Source: Muribaculaceae bacterium (GTDB lineage: Bacteria > Bacteroidota > Bacteroidia > Bacteroidales > Muribaculaceae). Taken from it: DNA of 64,000 nucleotides. Below are positions 55,491 to 64,000 of the stretch, piece after piece. Location of the stretch: contig JAIDXM010000020.1 of the NCBI GenBank assembly GCA_029058745.1, forward strand, positions 1 through 64,000, written 5' to 3'. Each line of letters begins with the position of its first letter. The stretch's first letter is position 1. A program made the translations under genes and the position numbers. Below the pieces are notes generated by a model. The model saw only the letters and a list, made by a program, of their open reading frames with translations. It searched no databases and was not told the DNA's origin.

Positions 55491-55616
55491 CTGATATAGG
55501 GATGTCTATTGCGGCATGATACAAAATCTAACATTTGTGGTACATCAAAAATCACGATTGTTACGAATTGGAATGCAATGAGCAGAGATATAAACGCGCT
55601 TGGGAAGTAATAGAAG

Positions 55617-55624
55617 TAATTTTG
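55617..55624 (+). promoter_or_regulatory. -7 box of the second GH43 and SusC/D genes
   Basis: TAATTTTG, 23 bases before the ATG at 55648. There is no TTTG at -33, again as expected for an activator-dependent promoter; TGTTAC lies at 55559-55564. Confidence 0.45.
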
Positions 55625-55647
55625 TGGTGTAAACCAAAACTAACCAC

Positions 55648-57363
55648 ATGAACTTAAACCAAACTCTAATTGCCATGACCATCGCGGTCATGCCCATGGC
55701 GGCAGGATGTGGAGCTGCTTCGAAAGAGGTGGAGCCACAGTCGTCAGTTGCGATATTCGATTCATTCAGATATTCGGGCAATGATGACTTCTGCAATGAG
55801 AATCCACTGCCGGATGAGGGCTCATTCTACAATCCTATTCTTTCTGGATGGTATTCCGACCCGTCGATATGTACGAACGGACAGGGCGACTACTTTCTTG
55901 TGACTTCGACATTCACGTATTTTCCGGGTGTACCCATTTTCCACAGCCGTGACCTTGTCAATTGGGAACAGGTTGGACATGTGTTGAACCGTCCGTCGCA
56001 GTTACGCAACATGGAGAAACAGCACGTAAGCGGAGGAATCTTCGCTCCTGCAATCTCCTACAATCCTGCCAACAATACCTACTATATGATTACAACCAAT
56101 GTTGGCGACGGTAATTTCTTTGTAAAGACAGAAAATCCCTTCGGGGAGTGGAGCGATCCCATCATGCTTCCGGAAGTGCAGGGAATCGACCCTTCGTTTT
56201 TCTTTGATGAGGACGGGAAGGGATACATAGTGAACAATGACGATGCTCCAGACGGCAAACCTGAATATCCGGGCCACCGGACAGTCAGGGTGGTGGAATT
56301 TGACACCGCCACTGATAAATGTGTAGGAGAGCGGAAGGTTGTAGTCAACAAAGGGTGGCGTCCGTCCGACAAACCGATATGGTGTGAAGGCCCGCATATA
56401 TATAAGGAGAACGGCAAGTATTACCTGATGACAGCCGAGGGAGGCACTTCCGTGTGGCATAGTGAGGTGATTTATAAAGGAGACACGCCGTTCGGGCCGT
56501 ATGTTCCTTATGAGGGAAACCCGATACTTACGCAACGCACTCTTGACGCAGGACGTGAGAATCCTGTGACATGTGCCGGACATGCCGATATTGTGAAAAC
56601 TCCGGAAGGAGATTGGTGGGGAGTGTTCCTTGGCGTGCGTCCAGTTTCGGCCGACAAGGAGAATCTTGGGCGTGAGACATTTCTGCTTCCCGTGAAATGG
56701 ACTGAGGATGGCTGGCCTGTATTCCTCAAAGAGGGGGAGCGGGTGCCATTGATTGTAAACAAGCCGGATGCCAAGAGGGGAGACAATGTTACTTTCGGAA
56801 ATTACGACAGGGTGGAGGACTTCGCGGACTCGGTGCTTGGTAAAGAATGGATGACGTTAAGAGGTCCGGCGGATGCTTATTATTCTCTTACTGACAATCC
56901 AGGTCACCTGACACTCAAGTGTGGTGATGTTAAGTCGAGCGAGAAGGCGGAGTTGCCGTTTGTATGCCGACGTCTCAACCATCATAATTTCAGTGCCGAC
57001 ACCGATATGACGTTTGTTCCGGAGACAGACAGCCAGAGCGCTGGACTGCTCGTTTTTAAGGACGAGACGCACCAGTATTACCTTGCCAGGACGAAAAAGG
57101 GAGACAGCCATTTCATAGAGCTCAGGAGGATTTCAGAGAATGGGTCGGATCTCCTTTCGCAAAAAGAGATTGCGCCCGATCTGTCGGCCGTTTCGTTGAA
57201 GGTGGATGGCAAAGGACTCAACTATTCCTTCAGCTACTCTCCCGACGGTGGCAAGACCTGGGAGAACGTGGCCGACAATGTTGACGCCGGATTCACATCC
57301 ACCAATGTGGCGGGAGGGTTCACAGGCACCGTTATCGGCATGTATGCCTCCAATGTTGAATGA
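55648..57363 (+). CDS. GH43 family beta-xylosidase/arabinofuranosidase lipoprotein
   Basis: 571 residues. Lipobox at C21 (MPMAAGC), so the enzyme is membrane-anchored. Catalytic base D71 in GWYSDPSI, D181 in QGIDPSFFFDEDG, acid E247 in WCEGPHIY; the motif YFPGVPIFHSRDLVNWE is typical of the beta-xylosidase branch. The C-terminal part (about 400-571) is the concanavalin-like beta-xylosidase C2 domain (LLVFKDETHQYYLARTKKGD). Probably releases xylose or arabinose from oligosaccharides near the import complex. 68 bases before susC. Confidence 0.92.
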   Translation: MNLNQTLIAMTIAVMPMAAGCGAASKEVEPQSSVAIFDSFRYSGNDDFCNENPLPDEGSFYNPILSGWYSDPSICTNGQGDYFLVTSTFTYFPGVPIFHSRDLVNWEQVGHVLNRPSQLRNMEKQHVSGGIFAPAISYNPANNTYYMITTNVGDGNFFVKTENPFGEWSDPIMLPEVQGIDPSFFFDEDGKGYIVNNDDAPDGKPEYPGHRTVRVVEFDTATDKCVGERKVVVNKGWRPSDKPIWCEGPHIYKENGKYYLMTAEGGTSVWHSEVIYKGDTPFGPYVPYEGNPILTQRTLDAGRENPVTCAGHADIVKTPEGDWWGVFLGVRPVSADKENLGRETFLLPVKWTEDGWPVFLKEGERVPLIVNKPDAKRGDNVTFGNYDRVEDFADSVLGKEWMTLRGPADAYYSLTDNPGHLTLKCGDVKSSEKAELPFVCRRLNHHNFSADTDMTFVPETDSQSAGLLVFKDETHQYYLARTKKGDSHFIELRRISENGSDLLSQKEIAPDLSAVSLKVDGKGLNYSFSYSPDGGKTWENVADNVDAGFTSTNVAGGFTGTVIGMYASNVE

Positions 57364-57431
57364 CAACGGACTGCGAGACTTATCGATTGAATCGTGAAAA
57401 ACTATTCCATTATACTTAATATTTAATAGCA

Positions 57432-60400
57432 ATGAAAAATGTAAAGAAAATGCTTCATTACATTGCGTTGCTTATGATGTTGGTTAGCATAGGCACATTC
57501 AGGGCCAATGCTGAAGATGTCAGAGGCAGCGTCATCGATGACACAGGGGAACCTCTCATCGGAGTAACGGTAATGGTTGTCGGCGTGACTGGAGGAACAG
57601 TCACGGATATTGATGGCAACTATGTGATTAATGTTCCTGACATCAAGAAGGATGAACTCAGATTCACTTATGTCGGCATGAAACCTTTGTTTGAAAAGGT
57701 GAATGGACGCAAGGTGATTGATGTCACCATGTCAAGCTCTGACGAATCACTTGAAGAGCTTGTGGTGGTGGGTTACGGCCAGCAGAAGAAGGCTTCTGTG
57801 GTTGGGGCTATCGCGCAGACATCCGGAGAGACGCTTGCCCGTGCCGGAGGCGTCACCAGTGTCGGTAGCGCGTTGACCGGCAATGTGCCGGGTGTCACCA
57901 CTATGTCATCGTCCGGTATGCCCGGAGATGAGGATCCCAAAATTGTGATTCGTGGACAGACATCGTGGAACGGAAGTGATCCCCTCGTGCTTGTTGACGG
58001 CGTGGAACGTCCCATGAGTTCTGTGGATATCGGTTCCGTGGAGACTCTTTCCGTGCTGAAAGACGCGTCGGCCACAGCTGTTTATGGCGTCAAAGGCGCC
58101 AATGGTGTGATTCTCATCACGACCAAGCGAGGTAAAGAGGGGCGTGCCGAGGTTGGTGTCTCATTCAACGCGACAGCCAAGGTGATTTCAAAACTCCCCG
58201 GCACCGAGGGTTCGCCGGAGGCTCTCTACATGAGGAATGCAGTGATTGAGCGTGAACTTGGTGTTACACCTGAGTCATGGCTCGACATCACTCCGATGGA
58301 TGTGATAGAGAAATACCGCAATCCTGCAAACCTTGAGGAGGCGGAGAGGTATCCCAACATCAACTGGCAGGATATGCTGTTCAAGAAGGCTGCATTCTCC
58401 TACAACCCGAACATCAACGTGAGGGGAGGTACTAAATTCGTGAAGTATTATGCCGCTATCGACTTCCTGCATGAGGGCGACCTTTTCAAGACTTATGACA
58501 CCGGCCGAGGATATGACGGAGGTTATGGTTATAACCGTGTCAATATTCGTTCGAATCTTGATTTCCAGATTACAAGGAGCACCACATTCAAGGTGAACCT
58601 TTCCGGTTCTCACGGACAGAAGAAGGGACCCTGGGGTATCGCGGATGATTCATTTGGAGCATCTCAGCTCTGGCAGGCCGCCTACAGCGCGCCTTCAGAC
58701 GCTTTCGTGCCTATCTATTCCGACGGGACATGGGGATTCTATCCTGCAAATGACCAAGGTGCTCCAAACTCTATCAGGAATATCGCCACATCAGGAGTGG
58801 AATACACCACGACTACCCGGATAAACACCGACTTCACCCTCGACCAGGATTTGAGTTTCATTACAGAGGGACTTCGCGCCAGCGCCACAATTTCATGGGA
58901 TAATGTTATGGTCGAGGCTGGACGTGGCATCAATGAGAACTGGTATGAACCACAATACAAGTGGATAAACCCGACCACAGGTGAAGTCATCTACAAGAAA
59001 GCCGTGCAAGGGAATGGACTCGATTTCAATGAGGATATGAAGTGGAGCGTCAAGGGTGGTGATGTGAGCAACTGGATGACCCAGCGCAATCTCTTCTATC
59101 AGGCCCAGCTTTTCTGGGGTCGTCAGTTCGGAGACCATGACGTGACTGCCATGGGTGTGTTCAACCGCACGGAACGCGCCACTGGTTCTGAATTCCCCCA
59201 TTACCGTGAGGACTGGGCATTCCGTGTCACCTATAATTACGCCGACCGCTATTTCTTCGAGTATAACGGCGCCTATAATGGCTCAGAGAAATTCGACCGC
59301 AAATACCGTTTTGATTTCTTCAACTCTGCCGCGATAGGATGGCGTCTGAGCGAAGAGAAATTCATGGCGTGGAGTCGCGGATGGCTCGATAATTTCAAGA
59401 TAAGGTATTCTATAGGAGAAGTGGGCGACGACAATGTGTGGAGACGCTGGCTGTATGCGACACAGTGGTCGATTGCAGACCCCCAAAATCTCACTATAAC
59501 CAATGGAGGATCATCTCCCTACACTTGGTATAAAGAGGCATCGATTGGCAATCCCGACATCCATTGGGAGAAGGCGTTGAAACAGAACCTCGGTATCGAT
59601 TTTCAGGTTCTCAATGGTCTGTTTGCCGGCACGTTCGAGTTCTTCAATGAAAGGAGAAACGATATTCTCGTCGATGGCGGGATACGTTCCATCCCCTCTT
59701 ACTTCGGCGGCACAGCTCCCACGGCCAACCTGGGACGTGTGAAAAGCAGCGGCTTCGAGCTTGAATTGCGTGTCAACAAGATGTTTTCCAATGGCATCCG
59801 CCTGTGGGGTAATTTCAATATGACCCATGCCACAAATAAGGTGCTTGACAAGGATGAGCCGCAACTCAAAGCCGCTTATCAGAAGGAGGCAGGCTTCGCA
59901 ATCGGTCAGGACCGGATAATCTATGACGCCGGTTACGCCCAGACTTGGGATGATGTGATTGGAATGACCAACCATAACACCAACGACGGCCAGAAACTGC
60001 CGGGACAGCCGATTATGGTGGATTATAACGGTGACGGTGTAATCGACTCTTTCGACAGTGCACCCTACGGATACAGCAGCATCCCTCAAAACACCTACAA
60101 TGCTACGATAGGCATCGACTACAAAGGGTGGAATTTCTTCGTGCAGTTCTATGGAGTCACCAACGTTCAGCGCACCGTGACATTCGACTCTTATAGAAAC
60201 AAACTCAACACTTTGTTCGCCGGTGTTGATTTCTGGACACCTGGAGTGAACTCCGCCGACCGTCCGTTGCCGGTGTGGAACTCCACTCCGTCATACTACA
60301 ACGGCTGGGACAACGCGTTCAATCACTATGACGGCTCATATATCCGTCTGAAGAACATTGAGCTTGGCTACACTTGGACTGACGGATGGATCAAACGCAT

Positions 60401-60563
60401 CGGATTAAGCGACCTTAAGATTTATGTCAATGGAAACAACCTGTGGCAGTGGAGCCGTATGCCTGACGACCGTGAGTCGAACTTCGCAGGAACCGGCAAC
60501 GCCTCCCAGGGCGCATATCCTACAGTGCGTCGTTTCAATTTTGGCATCAGATTCAATATCTAA
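57432..60563 (+). CDS. SusC/RagA-type TonB-dependent glycan importer
   Basis: 1043 residues. Signal peptide (about 1-27), carboxypeptidase-regulatory-like domain (VRGSVIDDTGEPLIGVTVM), TonB-box-like segment LEELVVVGYG, plug with KIVIRGQTSWNGSDPLVLVD and GANGVILITTKRGKEG, and a 22-strand barrel ending in GIRFNI. It imports oligosaccharides through the outer membrane under a SusD lid. First gene of SusC-SusD-SusC, the pattern of XusA-XusB-XusC in xylan systems. Confidence 0.96.
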   Translation: MKNVKKMLHYIALLMMLVSIGTFRANAEDVRGSVIDDTGEPLIGVTVMVVGVTGGTVTDIDGNYVINVPDIKKDELRFTYVGMKPLFEKVNGRKVIDVTMSSSDESLEELVVVGYGQQKKASVVGAIAQTSGETLARAGGVTSVGSALTGNVPGVTTMSSSGMPGDEDPKIVIRGQTSWNGSDPLVLVDGVERPMSSVDIGSVETLSVLKDASATAVYGVKGANGVILITTKRGKEGRAEVGVSFNATAKVISKLPGTEGSPEALYMRNAVIERELGVTPESWLDITPMDVIEKYRNPANLEEAERYPNINWQDMLFKKAAFSYNPNINVRGGTKFVKYYAAIDFLHEGDLFKTYDTGRGYDGGYGYNRVNIRSNLDFQITRSTTFKVNLSGSHGQKKGPWGIADDSFGASQLWQAAYSAPSDAFVPIYSDGTWGFYPANDQGAPNSIRNIATSGVEYTTTTRINTDFTLDQDLSFITEGLRASATISWDNVMVEAGRGINENWYEPQYKWINPTTGEVIYKKAVQGNGLDFNEDMKWSVKGGDVSNWMTQRNLFYQAQLFWGRQFGDHDVTAMGVFNRTERATGSEFPHYREDWAFRVTYNYADRYFFEYNGAYNGSEKFDRKYRFDFFNSAAIGWRLSEEKFMAWSRGWLDNFKIRYSIGEVGDDNVWRRWLYATQWSIADPQNLTITNGGSSPYTWYKEASIGNPDIHWEKALKQNLGIDFQVLNGLFAGTFEFFNERRNDILVDGGIRSIPSYFGGTAPTANLGRVKSSGFELELRVNKMFSNGIRLWGNFNMTHATNKVLDKDEPQLKAAYQKEAGFAIGQDRIIYDAGYAQTWDDVIGMTNHNTNDGQKLPGQPIMVDYNGDGVIDSFDSAPYGYSSIPQNTYNATIGIDYKGWNFFVQFYGVTNVQRTVTFDSYRNKLNTLFAGVDFWTPGVNSADRPLPVWNSTPSYYNGWDNAFNHYDGSYIRLKNIELGYTWTDGWIKRIGLSDLKIYVNGNNLWQWSRMPDDRESNFAGTGNASQGAYPTVRRFNFGIRFNI

Positions 60564-60574
60564 AAAACTACAAG

Positions 60575-62491
60575 ATGAAAAGATTAAAACAACATATCTT
60601 CACCCTATTGGCGGCCGGCATGGTCTTGTCTCCACTTTCGGCCTGCACTGATTATCTCGACAAGGCTCCAGAGAGCGAGATTTCTGCTGAGGAGGCTTTC
60701 AAGAATTTCAGGAACTTCCAGGGATTTGTGGAAGAGATGTATTTCTGTGTGCCTGATTTTGTCAAGGGCTATTGGAACAATTCTTTCAACTGGGGCGACG
60801 ATGAGATAATACAGGTGGGCATAAATTACATGATGGGTTACAAAATCGACCAGGGCGACTTCTGGGGCTGGCAGGCTGAATATGACGGCTGGGGCGCAGG
60901 CTGGATGGATATCAACGGGTTTGATACAAGCAATCCTGCCGATGTCCCTAATCGTCCCACATTGTGGAAGGGTGCCTGGTATGGCATACGCAAGTGTAAT
61001 ATAGGACTTGCGAATCTCAACCTTCTCACAGAGGCTACCCAGGAGCAGAAAGACATAATCAAGGGACAGCTCCTGTTCTTCAGAGGTTGGTTCCATTTCG
61101 AGCTTATGCAGTTTTTCGGAGGCCTCCCTTATATCGAGGAAGTGCTGTCGGGAGGTAAGCTGACACTCCCTCGCCTGAGCTATCACGAATGTGCCGACAG
61201 GGCAGCCGCAGATTTCCGCGAGGCGGCCAATCTGCTTCCGATTAATTGGGACAATACTCCTACGGGAGCTGCCACCAAGGGAAACAATGACCTGCGTATC
61301 AATAAAATTATGGCTCTTGGCTATCTCGGCAAGAATTATCTCTGGGCTGCGAGTCCACTGATGAACAGAGAGTCAACAGGGTCTGAAAGTTACAACCAGG
61401 AGTATGCGAAGAAGGCATCAGAGGCGTTCGGTGAACTTCTCTCGCTTGTGGAGTCGGGACAGACACAGTATTCTCTCGTGGATTTCAAGGATTACAAGGA
61501 ATTGTTCCTTACCCATAACAAGGGAGGACTGATGCCGGGACTTACAGAAGCGATTTTCCGTGCGCCATCTACTGACTGGAACCGGACAAACTGGGGACAG
61601 AGCCGCGACTATGGCACCAGTGAGCTCGACCCGAGATGCGAGGTCGGATTCTATCCTTGTGCCAACTATGTCAACTTCTATGGTATGGCCAACGGCCTTC
61701 CGCTTGATGACCCTGACTCCGGTTTCGACAAGAGCCATCCTTGGAAGGACAGAGACCCGCGCTTCTATCATGACATCCGGTTCGACGGCGCAAAGGTGGA
61801 ACTCGGAGGCAACAAGCAGGCCGACCCTGTGCGCTACGCGCCTCTATATACAGGAGGCAAGATGCGTGATGAGCGAAGGGGCAGCCGCACTGGTTATCTG
61901 AATTTCAAGTTCATCCGCGACGATTTCAACCAGTGGGATAACCAGGGAGCCGATAACTGGCCATCCAACAACCATATCCATCTATCATATATGCGTCTGG
62001 CAGACATTTACCTGATGTATGCCGAGGCAACCGCCAACGCATATGGCACGGCTGCCGGGAAGAGCAACAACTGCACCCTATCCGCAGAGGATGCCGTCAA
62101 TGTGGTAAGGGACCGTGCCGGGGTGGGTCATGTCAACTCTTCTTATACAGGCTCTCTTGACAAATTCATGAGCGAGGTTAGAAGAGAGAGGGCAGTGGAG
62201 CTCGCCTTTGAGGCACACCGTTTCAATGATCTTCGCCGTTGGCTTCTCCTCGACAAGCCGGGTTATATAGAGAAGACTTCCATCGAATTCCAACGTGTAG
62301 GCGACCTTACGGGGATAGAGGCGGACTCCTCTAAGGGTGTAAATACCGACGATCCGTCGCAAAGTGAAGTGATAGGATATCATGAGGAGGTGATTCTGAC
62401 CCGTAACTATTCAGACAAACATTGGTGGCTCCCTCTCAAGGTGAACGACACCAAAATGTATGTTGAATTCGGCCAGAACCCCGGCTGGTGA
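60575..62491 (+). CDS. SusD/RagB family glycan-binding lipoprotein
   Basis: 638 residues, lipobox LSAC with C24. SusD architecture: N-terminal DYLDKAPESEISAEEAFKN, TPR helices and the central DIIKGQLLFFRGWFHFELMQ block, and a C-terminal RRERAVELAFEAHRFNDLRRW, the signature ending of RagB/SusD. Binds glycan at the cell surface and closes over the preceding SusC. Starts 11 bases after that gene; the second SusC follows after 26 bases. Confidence 0.95.
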   Translation: MKRLKQHIFTLLAAGMVLSPLSACTDYLDKAPESEISAEEAFKNFRNFQGFVEEMYFCVPDFVKGYWNNSFNWGDDEIIQVGINYMMGYKIDQGDFWGWQAEYDGWGAGWMDINGFDTSNPADVPNRPTLWKGAWYGIRKCNIGLANLNLLTEATQEQKDIIKGQLLFFRGWFHFELMQFFGGLPYIEEVLSGGKLTLPRLSYHECADRAAADFREAANLLPINWDNTPTGAATKGNNDLRINKIMALGYLGKNYLWAASPLMNRESTGSESYNQEYAKKASEAFGELLSLVESGQTQYSLVDFKDYKELFLTHNKGGLMPGLTEAIFRAPSTDWNRTNWGQSRDYGTSELDPRCEVGFYPCANYVNFYGMANGLPLDDPDSGFDKSHPWKDRDPRFYHDIRFDGAKVELGGNKQADPVRYAPLYTGGKMRDERRGSRTGYLNFKFIRDDFNQWDNQGADNWPSNNHIHLSYMRLADIYLMYAEATANAYGTAAGKSNNCTLSAEDAVNVVRDRAGVGHVNSSYTGSLDKFMSEVRRERAVELAFEAHRFNDLRRWLLLDKPGYIEKTSIEFQRVGDLTGIEADSSKGVNTDDPSQSEVIGYHEEVILTRNYSDKHWWLPLKVNDTKMYVEFGQNPGW

Positions 62492-62517
62492 TTTAAAACC
62501 ATAAAGAAAACTCAACA

Positions 62518-64000
62518 ATGAATAAAAGAAATAACATCATATTTCCTGTGGTATTGTCGCTTTGTCTCGCGCCATCGGCATATTCGCAGGAAGCCGAAAC
62601 GACTGTGGCGACCGATTCCCTCAAGGGGAAAGTTCAGCTCCCCTTCCGCGCCGTTGACGAGGCGGATGTGCTTGGCGGTGTCTCTTCAGTGAATGTGGCT
62701 GACCTTGAGAAGAAGAGCTATTCCACCTATAGTCTTGCCAACATGCAGAGCCTTGTGACCGGCTACAACGGTCAGCTCTGGGACATGGGCAACGCCTTGG
62801 TGCTTGTGGATGGAGTGCCTCGCGACGCCGACAATATCCTTCCCCAGGAGATTGAGTCAATCTCATTCCTGAAGGGGGCGCAGGCGGTGGTGCTTTACGG
62901 CAGCATGGCCTCGAAGGGTGCGATTCTCATCACAACCAAGAGAGGAAACACCGACGGACTGAGAGTCAACGTGCGTGGCATCGCCACCTTGTTTGTCCCG
63001 AAGTCATACACCAACTATCTTGGGGCCGCCGAATATATGACCCTCTACAACGAGGCTCGTGCCAACGACGGGCTGTCGGCGGCTTTTTCTCCCGAAGAAA
63101 TATATAATTATGCGTCGGGAATCAATCCGTGGCGTTACCCTGACATCAATTTCTTTTCCCAGGATTATGTCAAGAGCCATTATATGAAATATGAGGGACA
63201 GGCGGAGTTCCGAGGTGGCGGCAAGTTCGCTCAGTTCTATGCTCTTGTCGGCATCAACCACACTAATAGCGTGATTAATTTCGGAGAGGGTAAGAATAAC
63301 GGCTCCACACGTCTCAATGTCAGGGGCAACATCGACCTTAATCTCAATGAGTGGGTGACGGGATGGGTTAACACCAGCGCGACTTTCTACGACAACCGTT
63401 ACGACCGGTCTGACTTCTGGGCACAGTCGGCTGTGATGCGTCCCACTGTTCCGGGAACCAATCCGCTAGTGCCGTTGATTCCGATAGCCGCCATAGAGGA
63501 TAGTGACGAGAACAGTTGGATACTCGCAAATAACGCGAAGTATATAATTGACGGGAAATATCTTCTCGGAGGCACACAGGAGAACCAGACCAACCCGTTC
63601 GCGGCCATGTATGCGGCGGGATATGCAAAGCAGACCACCCGTCAGCTCCAGTTTGACGCCGGAGTGAGAGTCAATCTCACCAAAGCGGTTGAGGGTCTTT
63701 CCTTCACGGCACGCGGCGCTGTCGATTACAACACGGGCTATGTGACCTCCATTGAGAACGAGTATGCCGTATATCAGGCCACCTGGACTCATTACGGCGG
63801 CAAGGATGTGATAGCCGGACTTACAAAGTATGGCAAAGACCTTAGCACAGGAACCCAAAAAGTCGGTGCGTCATCGGAACGCCAGACAATGATGTTCACC
63901 GGTCAGTTTGACTATAAGCGAGCATTCGGTGACGTTCACAATATCGATGCCACCCTCGTTGGACATATCTATAAGAGAAGCCTCACAGGTCGCTATCACA
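62518..64000 (+). CDS. Second SusC-like TonB-dependent receptor, partial (runs off the window)
   Basis: At least 494 codons without a stop. Signal peptide (MNKRNNIIFPVVLSLCLAPS, cut after AYSQ). There is no carboxypeptidase-regulatory-like domain: a plug starts after about 40 residues. The plug is short: from LANMQSLVTGYNGQLWDMGN it goes straight to ALVLVDGVPRDADN, without the usual I-x-I-R-G-x-x-S-x-x-G-x-x-x-P-L strand. The end SKGAILITTKRGN and the barrel start LRVNVRGIAT are normal. Likely counterpart of XusC; a partner SusD should follow outside the window. Confidence 0.88.
   Translation, partial: MNKRNNIIFPVVLSLCLAPSAYSQEAETTVATDSLKGKVQLPFRAVDEADVLGGVSSVNVADLEKKSYSTYSLANMQSLVTGYNGQLWDMGNALVLVDGVPRDADNILPQEIESISFLKGAQAVVLYGSMASKGAILITTKRGNTDGLRVNVRGIATLFVPKSYTNYLGAAEYMTLYNEARANDGLSAAFSPEEIYNYASGINPWRYPDINFFSQDYVKSHYMKYEGQAEFRGGGKFAQFYALVGINHTNSVINFGEGKNNGSTRLNVRGNIDLNLNEWVTGWVNTSATFYDNRYDRSDFWAQSAVMRPTVPGTNPLVPLIPIAAIEDSDENSWILANNAKYIIDGKYLLGGTQENQTNPFAAMYAAGYAKQTTRQLQFDAGVRVNLTKAVEGLSFTARGAVDYNTGYVTSIENEYAVYQATWTHYGGKDVIAGLTKYGKDLSTGTQKVGASSERQTMMFTGQFDYKRAFGDVHNIDATLVGHIYKRSLTGRYH

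Larger units (their letters stand above)
55220..55647. other. Gap between the two GH43 genes
   Basis: About 430 bases. It holds a terminator hairpin (55450-55490), a TGTTAC motif (55559-55564) and a -7 box (55617-55624). The first 200 bases show nothing I can name, and no ORF is supported. Confidence 0.5.

Overview
The window reads as chromosome of a gut-type Bacteroidales (phylum Bacteroidota). Evidence: SusC/SusD pairs, a hybrid two-component regulator, the giant SprA secretion channel, an omega subunit of the Bacteroidota type, many genes without a strong Shine-Dalgarno, and repeated -7 boxes of the TAnnTTTG class. A family such as Muribaculaceae is plausible, but I infer this from general gene style only.

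Layout. 1-783: 3' end of an rRNA operon (partial 5S) followed by an array in which decayed 5S copies alternate with 130-bp inverted-repeat elements built like paired REP sequences. 784-9508: a DUF3943 outer-membrane protein, a TonB-dependent receptor, a B3/B4-domain protein, hisS, a DUF3843-like protein and a dolichol-phosphate-mannose-synthase-like glycosyltransferase. 9714-12392: a DUF2156-type protein, a small HExxH protein, tpx and two identical tRNA-Arg(ACG) genes. 12482-19083: folB-rpiB-gtrA-engB (leftward), lysC, yqgE, recR-GNAT, ruvA. 19083-26540: sprA, overlapping ruvA by one base. 26624-33196: a cysteine-less TlpA-like protein, a hairpin-repeat tract, a PHP phosphatase, clpB, a ROK glucokinase, maf. 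33197-44795: a candidate small gene, kdsC, DUF2520 protein, an ATP-grasp-like protein, rpoZ-bamD, PASTA protein-rluD, a PlsC-like acyltransferase with a metallophosphoesterase and a FolK-like protein, lptG and tgt.

44941-64000 (cut by the window end) is a polysaccharide utilisation locus whose contents point to decorated xylan: a GH115 alpha-glucuronidase, a divergent hybrid two-component regulator, an SGNH carbohydrate esterase, two GH43 enzymes, and SusC-SusD-SusC. The gene order resembles the tandem SusC/D arrangement of xylan utilisation (Xus) systems. Enzymes remove glucuronate, acetyl and arabinose/xylose units, the SusC/D complexes import the oligosaccharides, and the regulator senses a product in the periplasm.

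Most of the window is core metabolism in short operons with recognisable terminators. The most unusual signals are the 5S/REP-like array, the ABBA hairpin repeat tract at 27245-27398, a TGTTAC motif shared by PUL promoters, a recR promoter that predicts an almost leaderless mRNA, a terminator abutting the start codon of the ATP-grasp-like gene, a small isolated ORF at 33615-33770, and a second SusC with a shortened plug.
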